From assembly GCF_000009365.1 (NCBI RefSeq), contig NC_008260.1:2947001-3011000 (forward strand): a stretch of DNA of 64,000 bases. Reading direction: 5' to 3'. The DNA comes from Alcanivorax borkumensis SK2. GTDB taxonomy: Bacteria > Pseudomonadota > Gammaproteobacteria > Pseudomonadales > Alcanivoracaceae. This document shows positions 44,954 to 53,149 of the stretch, in pieces. Position numbers and translations under genes: made by a program. The stretch's first letter is position 1, and each line of letters starts with the position of its first letter. The notes under the pieces were generated by a model. It did not search any database and was not told the origin of the DNA. It worked only from the letters and a program-made list of their open reading frames with translations.

Positions 44954-45715
44954 TTAGCCACACGACTTCAGCACGCGGTTAAGACGATCGGCAAATACCT
45001 CCGGTTGTTCCATCTGCGGAAAATGCCAGGTGCCCGCTTGCAACCACTCTGTTACATAGGGGGCGCAGCGAGCACGGGCAGCCTCACCCACCAAATCACC
45101 GTTAATGGCATGAATGGGACAGTTTATTTCAGCGAAAGCCGCATTAGGGGACCATCGCAACAAATCCGACCACAGCGGCAACATGGCATCCTGACGCGCC
45201 GCAGCCATCTCGCGTTCTAGCGTTTGTTTCTCCTGCTCACTCAAGTCCGGGCCAGCATTGTTCGCCACCAAATTAGCAATGCCGGAAACAAAATTGTCCT
45301 GAAAGGGGGTCTCAATCTGGCGGGCGGTTTCTTCATCCAGATCACCGTAGGGGATAACAAAGGTGTCAACCAACACTACGGCTTTAACCGGCTTTAACCG
45401 GGCAGCCTCCAGCACCACGGCGCCCCCCATGGAGTGCCCCACCAACACAGGGTTATCGATATCGGCAAGAGCGGACACCAACGCCTGAGCCTGCGCCTTC
45501 ACTGTCCAGGAAGACAATGGCAGCTCCTGCGCCTCACCATGCCCCGGCAGATCCACAGCAATCAGCCGTGTCCCTTGCGGAGGGGAATCCAGCAGAGACT
45601 GCCAGTGCCTGCGGTTACAGGTCCAGCCATGGACTAACACCACGGGCTGCGGCCCCTTTCCTGATTCTGTTGCTGGCAAAGCCAGCTTATCTTGAACTTG
45701 CCGGGTTGCTTTCAT
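44954..45715 (-). CDS. Alpha/beta hydrolase
   Basis: A 253-residue serine hydrolase. It has the oxyanion motif VLVHGWTCNRRHWQ, the DLPGHGEAQ loop, the nucleophile elbow LVGHSMGGAVVLEAA (G-H-S-M-G-G) and a late HAINGD acid region with the C-terminal GTWHFPQMEQPE histidine. No signal peptide. The substrate is not predictable; esters or lactones are typical. It is transcribed away from the LuxR-family gene at 45813, which could control it. Confidence 0.85.
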   Translation of the reverse strand: MKATRQVQDKLALPATESGKGPQPVVLVHGWTCNRRHWQSLLDSPPQGTRLIAVDLPGHGEAQELPLSSWTVKAQAQALVSALADIDNPVLVGHSMGGAVVLEAARLKPVKAVVLVDTFVIPYGDLDEETARQIETPFQDNFVSGIANLVANNAGPDLSEQEKQTLEREMAAARQDAMLPLWSDLLRWSPNAAFAEINCPIHAINGDLVGEAARARCAPYVTEWLQAGTWHFPQMEQPEVFADRLNRVLKSCG

Positions 45716-45812
45716 CTGCTTCTCCTATTCCCCAAAGGGCCACATCTGTTATTTACATTCAATTTCCGGTCCAAATCGGATAAATTAAGGCTTCATTAGG
45801 GGAATACAACCA

Positions 45813-47009
45813 ATGACTCAGTCTGCTGTGGATGGATTATTGGGCCACGAGCGAGAGGATCTACTCGACACATTGTACGAGGCGCCGCAAGCCCCTGACG
45901 CTTGGCCACGCTTTCTGGCACAAGCCGTAAGCGCCACCCGATCGCGCTCCGCCCGCATGCTCGTACTCGACCGTCGGGCACAAACCGTGCTCTCCAGCAT
46001 CAAGCACAATATTGATGACACAGACCATCAGGCTTATGTGGATCACTATGTGAATGCCTGCCCCTGGCGCCCGGAATTAAAAGATAAGCCCCCAGGCCAG
46101 CTGTATTCCACCTTTCTGGATTTCTCCTGTCGGCAAAACGCGTTCTACCGCACCGAATTCTATAACGACTGGGCCCGCGCCCAAGACATCCACCATGGCG
46201 TATGCGGCACCGTTTGGCAGGATGAAGACCACACCGTCCAGCTGCTAATTCAGCGCACCAAAGATCAAAGCCACTACAGCCGGGAAGAAACTGACCAAAT
46301 CAACGACTTGGTGATGCATGTGCGCCGTGCCGTACGGCTGCAAACCCAATTCAGCGCCCTGAAGCACCAAAACCAAGCTCTCCAGCAAACACTGGATATC
46401 CAGGCCCAGCCCTTCGCCCTGCTTGATGCCCAGGGCACGCTAGTACACGTTAGTCAGGAAGCCGAAGCGCTAATTGAAGCGCACCCGCACATGACGTTAG
46501 CGAATCGCAAACTAACCTTCCATGATGTACGCCAGCAATCGGAGTTATTGCATCAATTGGGCCAGGTAACGCACCCCAATCCCTCCTTACGTGGTAGCGG
46601 CGACGTGATTGCCGTTCCCCTGAACAGCCACCAGGTTACCCGCTGCCTCATTTCCCCCATGCATCCCGGAACAGCCCCCGGCGACTTCAATGCCCACCCA
46701 ACGCCCCTCGCCATCGTCTATTTTCAGGACCCACTGGGTGACATTGAGGTGGACCTAGACAGCCTAATGCAGCTGTTCGAATTATCCGAAGCGGAAGCCC
46801 GAGTGGCCGCAGGCATTGCTAAAGGACTATCGCCCCAGCAAATTGCCGATAATCATTTTCTCTCTGTCCACACTGTCCGCACACAGCTGAAAAGCACCTT
46901 CCAGAAAACCGGCACCATGCGCCAGACAGAGCTAGCAAAGCAAGTACTTACTTCTCCTGCAGCCCGCCGGTGGCGTCGCCCGCCGCTGAATCTGAGCTGC
47001 TCTGCATAG
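45813..47009 (+). CDS. LuxR-family transcriptional regulator
   Basis: A 398-residue protein. The C-terminal 65 residues form a LuxR/FixJ-type helix-turn-helix: LSEAEARVAAGIAKGLSPQQIADNHFLSVHTVRTQLKSTFQKTG. The N-terminal 180 residues and a middle PAS-like part (QPFALLDAQGTLVHVSQEAEALIEAH) would sense a signal; there is no receiver domain or autoinducer-binding consensus I can identify. The 3' end overlaps the convergent Nudix gene by 62 bp, so each message contains antisense to the other. Confidence 0.85.
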   Translation: MTQSAVDGLLGHEREDLLDTLYEAPQAPDAWPRFLAQAVSATRSRSARMLVLDRRAQTVLSSIKHNIDDTDHQAYVDHYVNACPWRPELKDKPPGQLYSTFLDFSCRQNAFYRTEFYNDWARAQDIHHGVCGTVWQDEDHTVQLLIQRTKDQSHYSREETDQINDLVMHVRRAVRLQTQFSALKHQNQALQQTLDIQAQPFALLDAQGTLVHVSQEAEALIEAHPHMTLANRKLTFHDVRQQSELLHQLGQVTHPNPSLRGSGDVIAVPLNSHQVTRCLISPMHPGTAPGDFNAHPTPLAIVYFQDPLGDIEVDLDSLMQLFELSEAEARVAAGIAKGLSPQQIADNHFLSVHTVRTQLKSTFQKTGTMRQTELAKQVLTSPAARRWRRPPLNLSCSA

Positions 47010-47484
47010 CCTTGCGAGCCACCGCCATAAACAGATCAAACTGATAGGCAAAACGCCAATCCTTCTGCCGCAACTCATCGAGGGAATACCAGCCAATATC
47101 ACTGACCTCTAGCCGAGCCTGAGCCGGTAACAGCAAGGGCTCCCCCTCTGGCAGAGATTCGGCAGGAATACAGCGATAGAGATGAAAACCGTTCTTCATC
47201 ACCTGCACGCGCTCCCCTACCACAACCTGTAAACCCGTCTCTTCAAGGGTCTCCCGGTATGCCGTGCACTGGGCCAGTTCTCCGCGCTCGAGGGTTCCCC
47301 CAGGCACACCTAACTTGTCGCCCCAGCGGTGGGTAATTAGCAGCACCTGCTGATCACGGATAATCAAACAGCCAGCATTGGCGCGTCGGTCATCCTGCTG
47401 CCCAAGCACGCGGGGGCAATCCGACAGCGCCTGCAGCGACGGCAACATAAGAGATAGGGTAATCAGGAAAGAGGATGCCTTCAT
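46948..47484 (-). CDS. Exported Nudix hydrolase
   Basis: A 178-residue protein with a complete Nudix box (GTLERGE-x7-RETLEETGL) that coordinates the metal for hydrolysis of nucleoside-diphosphate-linked substrates. Unusually, it starts with a hydrophobic signal sequence, MKASSFLITLSLMLPSLQA, suggesting export to the periplasm. I prefer the ATG at 47484 to that at 47505. The last 62 bp overlap the luxR-type gene tail to tail. The substrate is unknown. Confidence 0.8.
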   Translation of the reverse strand: MKASSFLITLSLMLPSLQALSDCPRVLGQQDDRRANAGCLIIRDQQVLLITHRWGDKLGVPGGTLERGELAQCTAYRETLEETGLQVVVGERVQVMKNGFHLYRCIPAESLPEGEPLLLPAQARLEVSDIGWYSLDELRQKDWRFAYQFDLFMAVARKAMQSSSDSAAGDATGGLQEK

Positions 47485-47570
47485 GGGAACAACCTGCACC
47501 GACAAGATGACAGTGTCATGGCAATTTTCTCTGGCTAGAGTGCAATCAGCAGCCGCTCCACCGGCTCCGG

Positions 47571-48473
47571 TCAGTCAATTAAGGGCAATCGGTGCTCCCG
47601 GGTAGCCGCGATCACCTCGTCAGGGATGATAATTTCCGTGGCCAGAGGCAGGTGATCCGACAGTAGGCAATCAGAGAGTACACGAGTATGGCGACTCTCT
47701 AGCTCCGGCGATAATAGGATGTGGTCGATATGGCGATCCGGAGCCCAGCTGGGGTAGGTATTAAGGTTATCCGCCCGCACCGTCTGCAAGCCCAACGCCG
47801 CCAGCGGTGAATGATCTAAGTGGTTGAGCCGGCAATTAAAATCGCCCATCACGACCACATATTTGTAATCTGCTAGCAAGCGGGCCAGATAGGATAACTG
47901 AGTATTACGCACCTTCTCACCCAGTGCCAGGTGCGCCACCACCACGACCAGAGGCTGAATTGGGTGGCCGTATTTAATCACGATGGCACCTCGACCGGGC
48001 AAGCCGGGAAGCCGATGGTCAGTGATCTCAAACGGCTGATGGCGGCTGAGGAAGCCATTACTGAACTGGCCGAACCGGCCAAGGTTGCGGTTCAACTGCT
48101 GGTGCCAAACAGGAAAACCTGCCATGGACGCGAGATGCACCAGTTGATTCATGTTACGCGAACGTAAACTGCCGCCATCTACTTCCTGCAGGCCCACCAC
48201 GTCAAAGTGACTGAGCACCTGAGCAATCTGCTCGATGGTTTCCACGCTGCGTGGATGCGCCACCAAGTGCTTCCAGCTACCGGTAATGTAATCACCGAAT
48301 TTCTGGCTACCAATGCCTGCCTGGATATTGAAGCTCATTAGCTTCACGGTATCCTGAGGCAGCAACACCTCCCGTGTCTGGCGGGTCTTTCGTGCCCCTT
48401 CCCGGGCAAAGGAAAAACCCGCGGGCCGGGCTTTCCAGTCACGGTAGGCCAGTCTAGCGCGATCAAGCAACAT
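47571..48473 (-). CDS. Endonuclease/exonuclease/phosphatase (EEP) family protein
   Basis: A 300-residue metal-dependent hydrolase of the EEP fold. Active-site segments are KLMSFNIQAGIG (Asn), VGLQEVDGGSLRSRNM (Glu), VVVMGDFNCRLNHL (Asp-Phe-Asn), IDHILLSPEL (Asp-His) and LSDHLPLATEI (Asp-His). The synteny after dsbA is conserved in pseudomonads. Substrate (DNA, phospholipid or another phosphodiester) is not predictable. It begins 4 bp after the dsbA stop and is co-transcribed. Confidence 0.88.
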   Translation of the reverse strand: MLLDRARLAYRDWKARPAGFSFAREGARKTRQTREVLLPQDTVKLMSFNIQAGIGSQKFGDYITGSWKHLVAHPRSVETIEQIAQVLSHFDVVGLQEVDGGSLRSRNMNQLVHLASMAGFPVWHQQLNRNLGRFGQFSNGFLSRHQPFEITDHRLPGLPGRGAIVIKYGHPIQPLVVVVAHLALGEKVRNTQLSYLARLLADYKYVVVMGDFNCRLNHLDHSPLAALGLQTVRADNLNTYPSWAPDRHIDHILLSPELESRHTRVLSDCLLSDHLPLATEIIIPDEVIAATREHRLPLID

Positions 48474-48477
48474 AATA

Positions 48478-49113
48478 TCAGCTGCCTGTCTTTTCCTTGT
48501 TCACCAAGAATTCAATCACCTTGAACAGCTCCTCGTTGCTCTTCACGTTTTCGCGCTTTACCAAATACTTGCCGTTCACCACGAAGTTGGGCACTCCGGG
48601 AATCTGGTATTTTTTGCTCAACGCATCTGCCTGACGAATCTTGGTGGAAACACCAAACGAACCATAGAGCTTGCTGAACTCCGCAGGCTCAACACCATAC
48701 TTGCGGAAAAAGTTGGCCAACGCCGACTCGTTGAATAAAGGCTCACGGTGCTTGTGGATCGCATCAAACAACGGCACATGCATTTCATCAACCAAGCCAA
48801 GGGCGTCTTCTACGTAGTAGGCACGAGCCAGCGGTTCGGCGTTACGCAGGAATAACACTGGGGTGCGCACATAGTCGATGTAGTCTGGCTTCTCTTCCAG
48901 CCAAGCATCAACAGCCGGCTCCAGTGAATAGCAGTGAGGGCAGCCATAGGAAAAGAACTCCCGTACTTCTACCTTGCTGGGATCGTCAACAGATCCGGGC
49001 ACATCCAGAACTTTATAATGAGTGTCTACCGCAAAACGGGTATGTTCTTCGGCGGCCGCAACTCCGGTCGCCAGCCCCAGACTCAGCAGCAAAGCCGTTA
49101 CAATGCGAAGCAT
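48478..49113 (-). CDS. dsbA: Thiol:disulfide interchange protein DsbA
   Basis: A 211-residue periplasmic oxidase with a signal peptide (MLRIVTALLLSLGLATGVAA). The thioredoxin-fold active site is FFSYGCPHCYSLEP with the canonical CPHC, and the cis-proline region is GVPNFVVNGKYLV. It introduces disulfides into exported proteins, such as the cytochromes encoded next to it. The order dsbA-cytochrome c4-cytochrome-engB is as in Pseudomonas. Confidence 0.95.
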   Translation of the reverse strand: MLRIVTALLLSLGLATGVAAAEEHTRFAVDTHYKVLDVPGSVDDPSKVEVREFFSYGCPHCYSLEPAVDAWLEEKPDYIDYVRTPVLFLRNAEPLARAYYVEDALGLVDEMHVPLFDAIHKHREPLFNESALANFFRKYGVEPAEFSKLYGSFGVSTKIRQADALSKKYQIPGVPNFVVNGKYLVKRENVKSNEELFKVIEFLVNKEKTGS

Positions 49114-49226
49114 ATCGCTCTCCTTTTTTGTTGGTTTGCGCCCATTGTGACAACCGGGGCGGCATTTTTCTCCCTAGTAAGTACAATCCGCACCCACTCA
49201 GAGCCATATCTTTTCATGTTGACCAT

Positions 49227-49254
49227 AAAAAAGGCAGCCCGCAGGCTGCCTTTT
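49227..49254 (-). terminator. Terminator of the cytochrome genes
   Basis: GGCAGCC (49233-49239) pairs with GGCTGCC (49244-49250) over four bases; on the minus strand six T follow. It is placed 24 bp after the cytochrome c4 stop codon. Confidence 0.9.
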
Positions 49255-49277
49255 CTACAAAGCATAGCCGAACAACC

Positions 49278-49931
49278 CTATTTGGACAGCCCGGAGATAA
49301 AGCTTGCTACGGCCTTGATTTGGGTATCGGTCATTTTCGCCGCCACCGTCTGCATCATGCCCAGCGTATCGCTGTCCGAGTCATTGGTGCGTTTGATAAT
49401 GCCATCACCCAAGTCGTTACGACCTGCCGCACGGAAGGCTTTCAATTGATCTTCCACGTATTGGGCATTCTGGCCAGCCAGATGCGGATATTTGGCCGCA
49501 TCAACGCCTTGCCCTGCCGGGCCGTGGCAACCAGAACAAGCTGGAATACCGTTAGCCATATCCCCACCGCGGTAGAGCTTTTCGCCCTGCTCAACCCAGT
49601 CTGCGCTAGCCTGGCCCGCTTCCGGGGTCAAGCTGGCGTAATAAGCGGCTATGTCTTGCATGTCCTGCTGGTTCAGGCCTACAACCTGCCCCTTCATGAT
49701 CGCATTATCACGGGCACCAGACTTGAAATCCTCTAGCTGCTTCACCAGGTATTCTGCCCCCTGGCCAGCCAGTTTCGGGTAAGTCCCGGTAAGAGTCTTG
49801 TTACCATCCTGGCCGTGGCACGCGGCGCAGGGGGCGGCTTTTGCTTTGCCTGCCTCAGCATCACCGGCCGCCATAGCCTGGGTGGCGGCGACAGCAGCAG
49901 CCATCAGCACGAACAGTTTGAAAAACTTCAT
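49278..49931 (-). CDS. Di-haem cytochrome c4
   Basis: A 217-residue periplasmic electron carrier with signal peptide ending QAMAAG. It has two c-type haem sites, CAACHGQDG and CSGCHGPAG, each followed by a distal methionine (IMKGQVVGL and MMQTVAAKM), the duplication typical of cytochrome c4. It delivers electrons from the bc1 complex to terminal oxidases. The small cytochrome gene lies 23 bp upstream in the same direction. Confidence 0.93.
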   Translation of the reverse strand: MKFFKLFVLMAAAVAATQAMAAGDAEAGKAKAAPCAACHGQDGNKTLTGTYPKLAGQGAEYLVKQLEDFKSGARDNAIMKGQVVGLNQQDMQDIAAYYASLTPEAGQASADWVEQGEKLYRGGDMANGIPACSGCHGPAGQGVDAAKYPHLAGQNAQYVEDQLKAFRAAGRNDLGDGIIKRTNDSDSDTLGMMQTVAAKMTDTQIKAVASFISGLSK

Positions 49932-49954
49932 GGCCTATCCTTCAGTACAGCGTC

Positions 49955-50248
49955 TTATTTGCTTTTGGACATGTACTCAATCAGAGCACGGTATTCTTCG
50001 TCACTACAATCGTTACACATGCCTTTGGGGGGCATGGCATTAAACCCTTCCTCGACGTGCTTCACCAGGGTATCCATGCCTTTTTCCATGCGTGGTTTCC
50101 AGGCAGCTTCATCATGGGATATGGGAGCCCCAGCAGCACCGGAAGCATGACAGAATGTACAGCTGCTGTTGTAACGTTCCTCTACAGTCGCTGCATTGGC
50201 AGCCCCCGTAACCAGAACCATTGCAAGACCTGCTACAAAACCCTTCAT
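49955..50248 (-). CDS. Cytochrome c5-like monohaem protein
   Basis: A 97-residue periplasmic cytochrome with signal peptide (MKGFVAGLAMVLVTGAANA). The single haem site is CTFCHASGAAGAP and the distal methionine is in AMPPKGMC. A second cysteine pair, CNDC, matches the disulfide of the cytochrome c5 family. Immediately upstream of the c4 gene and presumably co-transcribed. Confidence 0.9.
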   Translation of the reverse strand: MKGFVAGLAMVLVTGAANAATVEERYNSSCTFCHASGAAGAPISHDEAAWKPRMEKGMDTLVKHVEEGFNAMPPKGMCNDCSDEEYRALIEYMSKSK

Positions 50249-50579
50249 ACACTACCTCTGCTATGCTGGCGAAGTCCGTTTGCCGTTACCGACAAACACC
50301 ACGTTGTAGAACGTCGGCCGCCCCAACCACCAATAAATACGCGGTTAAGTGACAAGCGGGCGGGATTATATACCAGTCTGGTGGGCGCCGTCATATTCCA
50401 TGTGAAGGGTAGGGGTATAGACACATTAAGTCACGCACTCGCCACCCCCAAAAGTGACGAAAACGTCAACTTTAATGAATAAATTGCCCATTCATTTTCT
50501 CTCCCCAGCGGGTATGCATTGCCAGCCGCAGGCCAGACAGCAAGAATAGCCCCCTGACGACATCCAAAGGCTCCTTGTT

Positions 50580-51206
50580 ATGCCCATGCACCCCATGGAA
50601 AAACGACTCCACCAGGCACTATTCCTGCAAAGCGCCCAGCGCCTAGACCAATGCCCGCCGGATGAAGGACGGGAAGTAGCCTTCGCCGGACGCTCCAATG
50701 CCGGAAAGTCCAGCGCCATTAATCGGCTCACCGGCCAACGAAGCCTGGCCCGCACCTCCAAGACCCCAGGGCGGACTCAGCTATTGAACTTCTTCCAGCT
50801 CGACGAAGAGCGCCGACTAGTGGATCTACCCGGTTACGGCTATGCCAAAGTCTCCAAAAGCAAGCGTAACGAGTGGCAGGAGCATCTCGACCATTACCTT
50901 TCCGAACGTCAGGCATTAGTCGGGCTTGTGCTGATGATGGACATCCGCCATCCGCTCAAGGACTTCGATTTGATGATGCTAGAATGGTCCGCCCAGGCCA
51001 ACATGCCCATCCACATCCTTATGACCAAGGCCGACAAACTGAAGTTCGGCGCCGCCAAGTCCACCCTGCTACAAGTGCAAAAGCAGCTAAAGGAACACCC
51101 TGCCCCGCTCTCGCTACAGCTGTTTTCGGCCACCAATGGCACCGGGTGTGACGAAGCCTGGGACAAGCTGGGGGAATGGCTAGGGATAGAACGGCTGACG
51201 CCATAA
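50580..51206 (+). CDS. engB: Ribosome-biogenesis GTPase EngB (YihA/YsxC)
   Basis: A 208-residue GTPase needed for large-subunit assembly. G motifs are intact: [10 protein letters not shown] (P-loop), KTPGRTQ (switch I), [10 protein letters not shown] (DxxG) and TKADKL (G4). The start is uncertain among ATGs at 50580, 50586 and 50595; [10 protein letters not shown] from 50595 would also fit. It is convergent with two sRNA genes at 51.3-51.8 kb. In relatives engB lies next to polA; here 7 kb of sRNA and mrp genes intervene. Confidence 0.94.
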   Translation: MPMHPMEKRLHQALFLQSAQRLDQCPPDEGREVAFAGRSNAGKSSAINRLTGQRSLARTSKTPGRTQLLNFFQLDEERRLVDLPGYGYAKVSKSKRNEWQEHLDHYLSERQALVGLVLMMDIRHPLKDFDLMMLEWSAQANMPIHILMTKADKLKFGAAKSTLLQVQKQLKEHPAPLSLQLFSATNGTGCDEAWDKLGEWLGIERLTP

Positions 51207-51269
51207 TGACTTAGGGCGAAAATGAACGCCAAGCCGCCGGCCATAGCTCATCTAGCATTTTCTTCAGGC

Positions 51270-51419
51270 AAAAAAATCCCCGGCAGCAATCTAGGGGGGA
51301 AGGGAACGATTGCGCTGCCGGGGAGGCTTGCCGCTCTGGCCCTTTTGGGGGAAAAGACCAGAGCTATAAGCGACGAATTGGTGAGGGTACTGGGGGATCG
51401 GGGGTTCCAATCCGTCGCT
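51270..51419 (-). ncRNA. Candidate ErsA-like small RNA, copy 1
   Basis: About 150 nt on the minus strand, no protein coded. From the 5' end: hairpin 1 pairs AGCGAC with GTCGCT (outer stem at 51414-51419/51369-51374) plus ATTGG/CCAAT, with a loop of two C-runs around GAT and AGTACCCTC; hairpin 2 pairs GCTCTGG with CCAGAGC (51333-51364) and has a CCCCC loop; hairpin 3 pairs CCCCGGCAGC with GCTGCCGGGG (51278-51323), has a CCCTTCCCC loop, and runs straight into seven U (51276-51270), a Rho-independent terminator. The C-rich loops could pair with ribosome-binding sites. Location beside engB matches ErsA/Spot 42. It has its own sigma-E-like promoter. Confidence 0.75.
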
Positions 51420-51425
51420 AATTAG

Positions 51426-51453
51426 TAAGAGTGCGCGTGTTTATAAAAGTTCC
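51426..51453 (-). promoter_or_regulatory. Sigma-E/AlgU-like promoter of sRNA copy 1
   Basis: On the minus strand, GGAACTT (51453-51447), 16 bp, TCTTA (51430-51426). This fits the GAACTT/TCTGA-type promoters of envelope-stress sigma factors. The predicted start, about seven bases on, coincides with the first base of hairpin 1. Confidence 0.7.
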
Positions 51454-51682
51454 GCCTCTCGGCAGTATTTTCTCTGCTCAGCTGCCGATCTACGTCACGA
51501 AACTGGCGCAGTTCGGCACCCATGCCCAAGCTCAAGGCACATAAAATTCTTTCGCACCATCACCTGAAGCCGGTACTTCGTTGATCTATAAGGATTTGTT
51601 GTCGGAAACTGAAACTGGCACGGCGATTGCCTACTCTTTAACCAGCAGGCGCTATAACCTGCGGCCGGCAAAAATAGCCGGC

Positions 51683-51829
51683 AAAAAAATCCCTGGCAGC
51701 AATCTTGGGGAAGGGAACGACTGTGCTGCCAGGGAGGCTTGCCGCCCTGATCTCGGGGGAGAAACCAGGGACTCCAAAAAACTACGGATCAGCGAGGGTA
51801 CTGGGGATCGGGGGATGCTAATCCGTAGC
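51683..51829 (-). ncRNA. Candidate ErsA-like small RNA, copy 2
   Basis: About 147 nt on the minus strand, homologous to copy 1. Hairpin 1 pairs CTACGGAT with ATCCGTAG (51782-51789/51821-51828) plus AGC/GCT, a stem unlike that of copy 1 although its loop (CCCCCGATCCCCAGTACCCTC with one base removed) is nearly the same. Hairpin 2 pairs CCCTG with CAGGG around a CCCC loop. Hairpin 3 pairs CCCTGGCAGC with GCTGCCAGGG (51691-51734) and ends in seven U (51689-51683). Stem changes against copy 1 are compensatory. It has its own promoter, so each copy is an independent gene. Confidence 0.75.
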
Positions 51830-51835
51830 ACTAAC

Positions 51836-51864
51836 TAAGACCGCCGCTTTTTTCGGAAAGTTCC
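51836..51864 (-). promoter_or_regulatory. Sigma-E/AlgU-like promoter of sRNA copy 2
   Basis: On the minus strand, GGAACTT (51864-51858), 17 bp, TCTTA (51840-51836). Same boxes as copy 1 although the spacer sequence is unrelated. The predicted start is near 51829. Confidence 0.7.
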
Positions 51865-51973
51865 AGGCGGTTTTGTTTTTTACAAATTTTACTTTTTGGG
51901 AAAACGGCAACGGACTCACCGCGTGCCAACTGTCTCTACCCATTGTGCACCTAACGCTTGGGGCTCCCTACTT

Positions 51974-52306
51974 TTACTGCTTCCAAGGCTCACCACGGGT
52001 TCCTTTCATCCGTTTTAGCTGCCGATGCATGGCCGCCTTGGCCAGCATGTGCGCAGATACCGGGGCGGTGATAAACAGGAACAGCGTAATCAACACCTCG
52101 TGCAGCTGCAGCCCGCGCTCCTGCCAAGAAAAAAACAGTAATGACGCCACAATAGTGCCCCCCACACCCAACGTGGTGGCCTTGGTGGGGCCATGCAAGC
52201 GGGTATAAAAATCCGGCAAGCGGGCCAACCCAATCGACCCCACTAACGCAAACACCCCACCCACAATCACACTGGCCGATACTAGCCACTCAATTAAAAA
52301 ATCCAT
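51974..52306 (-). CDS. mrpG: Mrp Na+/H+ antiporter subunit G
   Basis: A 110-residue membrane subunit with three hydrophobic segments. ASVIVGGVFALVGSIGLARLP and DFYTRLHGPTKATTLGVGG are the family signature. It is the last gene of the mrp operon, 85 bp after mrpF across a GC-rich spacer. The Mrp complex is a multi-subunit secondary antiporter that expels Na+ (or K+) for H+, homologous to parts of complex I. Confidence 0.93.
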   Translation of the reverse strand: MDFLIEWLVSASVIVGGVFALVGSIGLARLPDFYTRLHGPTKATTLGVGGTIVASLLFFSWQERGLQLHEVLITLFLFITAPVSAHMLAKAAMHRQLKRMKGTRGEPWKQ

Positions 52307-52391
52307 AAATCGCTCCGCTTTCCTGGCCCCGAATGCTCAATACACGGGGCAAACACACTGCGTTCGGCGTAAGGCGCCCGGCACCTGGCGC

Positions 52392-52661
52392 TCACTCAAT
52401 AATATCCCCGCGGGTAACGTATTTAGCCACCGCAATGGTACTAACAAAGCCGATCAGCGCGATCAGCATAGCCGCTTCAAAGTAAAGCTTGCTGTCCACC
52501 TGGATACCGTACACTACGATCAGCGCAATACTGTTGATGTACATGGTATCCAACGCCAACACTCGATCTGGCAGTGAGGGCCCGATTATCAGGCGGTACA
52601 AGTTCAGCACCCAGGCCAAGGTAATCAGCGCCAGGGCAATAGAAATCGCCGTCTCTAACAT
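52392..52661 (-). CDS. mrpF: Mrp Na+/H+ antiporter subunit F
   Basis: An 89-residue subunit with three membrane segments. The pattern RLIIGPSLPDRVLALDTMYIN is diagnostic of MrpF/PhaF, and the C-terminal segment AMLIALIGFVSTIAVAKYV completes the fold. It overlaps the end of mrpE by 7 bp. Confidence 0.93.
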   Translation of the reverse strand: MLETAISIALALITLAWVLNLYRLIIGPSLPDRVLALDTMYINSIALIVVYGIQVDSKLYFEAAMLIALIGFVSTIAVAKYVTRGDIIE

Positions 52662-53149
52662 TCGAAAATCTCCTTCAGCGGCTGCTCATAGCGCTGCTTG
52701 ATCTCCGCCACCAGTGCCGCCACGTCATCCACATCCAGCGCATGCACCAACAATGTTTTCCTGTCCAGACTCACATCCGCGGATACCGTTCCGGGAGTCA
52801 GCGAAATGGTGCTGGCCAGCAGAGCAATGGCAAAGTCGTCTTCCAATTCCAGCGGCAGCTCCACAAAGCCCGGGCGAATGGAGCGCAGCGGTCCCAGCAC
52901 CTTAATCGCTACAGATACATTGGCCACCACAATGTCGTACACCACCACCACCACAAAACCCAGCAGCTTTGGCAGGTTGCGAATGCGTGGCACATTTGGC
53001 CAGAACGGCCGAGTCCCCAGCGGTAATAGCACTGCCAGAATCGCACCCAGCACCGCATGCCCGGCAGTGAAACCGCTAAGCAGCATCCAGGCGAACCACA
53101 GAATCAGGCTCAGGCTGGGGTAAGGCAGCACGCGATACAGTAACTTCAT
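52655..53149 (-). CDS. mrpE: Mrp Na+/H+ antiporter subunit E
   Basis: A 164-residue subunit with two or three N-terminal membrane segments (PYPSLSLILWFAWMLLSG, HAVLGAILAVLLPLG) and a cytoplasmic C-terminal part. ALLASTISLTPGTVSADVS and LLVHALDVDD are the family hallmarks. It overlaps mrpD by 4 bp and mrpF by 7 bp. Confidence 0.93.
   Translation of the reverse strand: MKLLYRVLPYPSLSLILWFAWMLLSGFTAGHAVLGAILAVLLPLGTRPFWPNVPRIRNLPKLLGFVVVVVYDIVVANVSVAIKVLGPLRSIRPGFVELPLELEDDFAIALLASTISLTPGTVSADVSLDRKTLLVHALDVDDVAALVAEIKQRYEQPLKEIFEC

Noticed and set aside
51258..51836. Plus-strand reading of the two repeats as G-rich structured RNAs or G-quadruplexes, and small plus-strand ORFs at 51222 and 51581
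   Set aside because: The terminal hairpin plus poly-U and the GGAACTT/TCTTA promoters exist only on the minus strand; the plus-strand ORFs have no homology or ribosome site.
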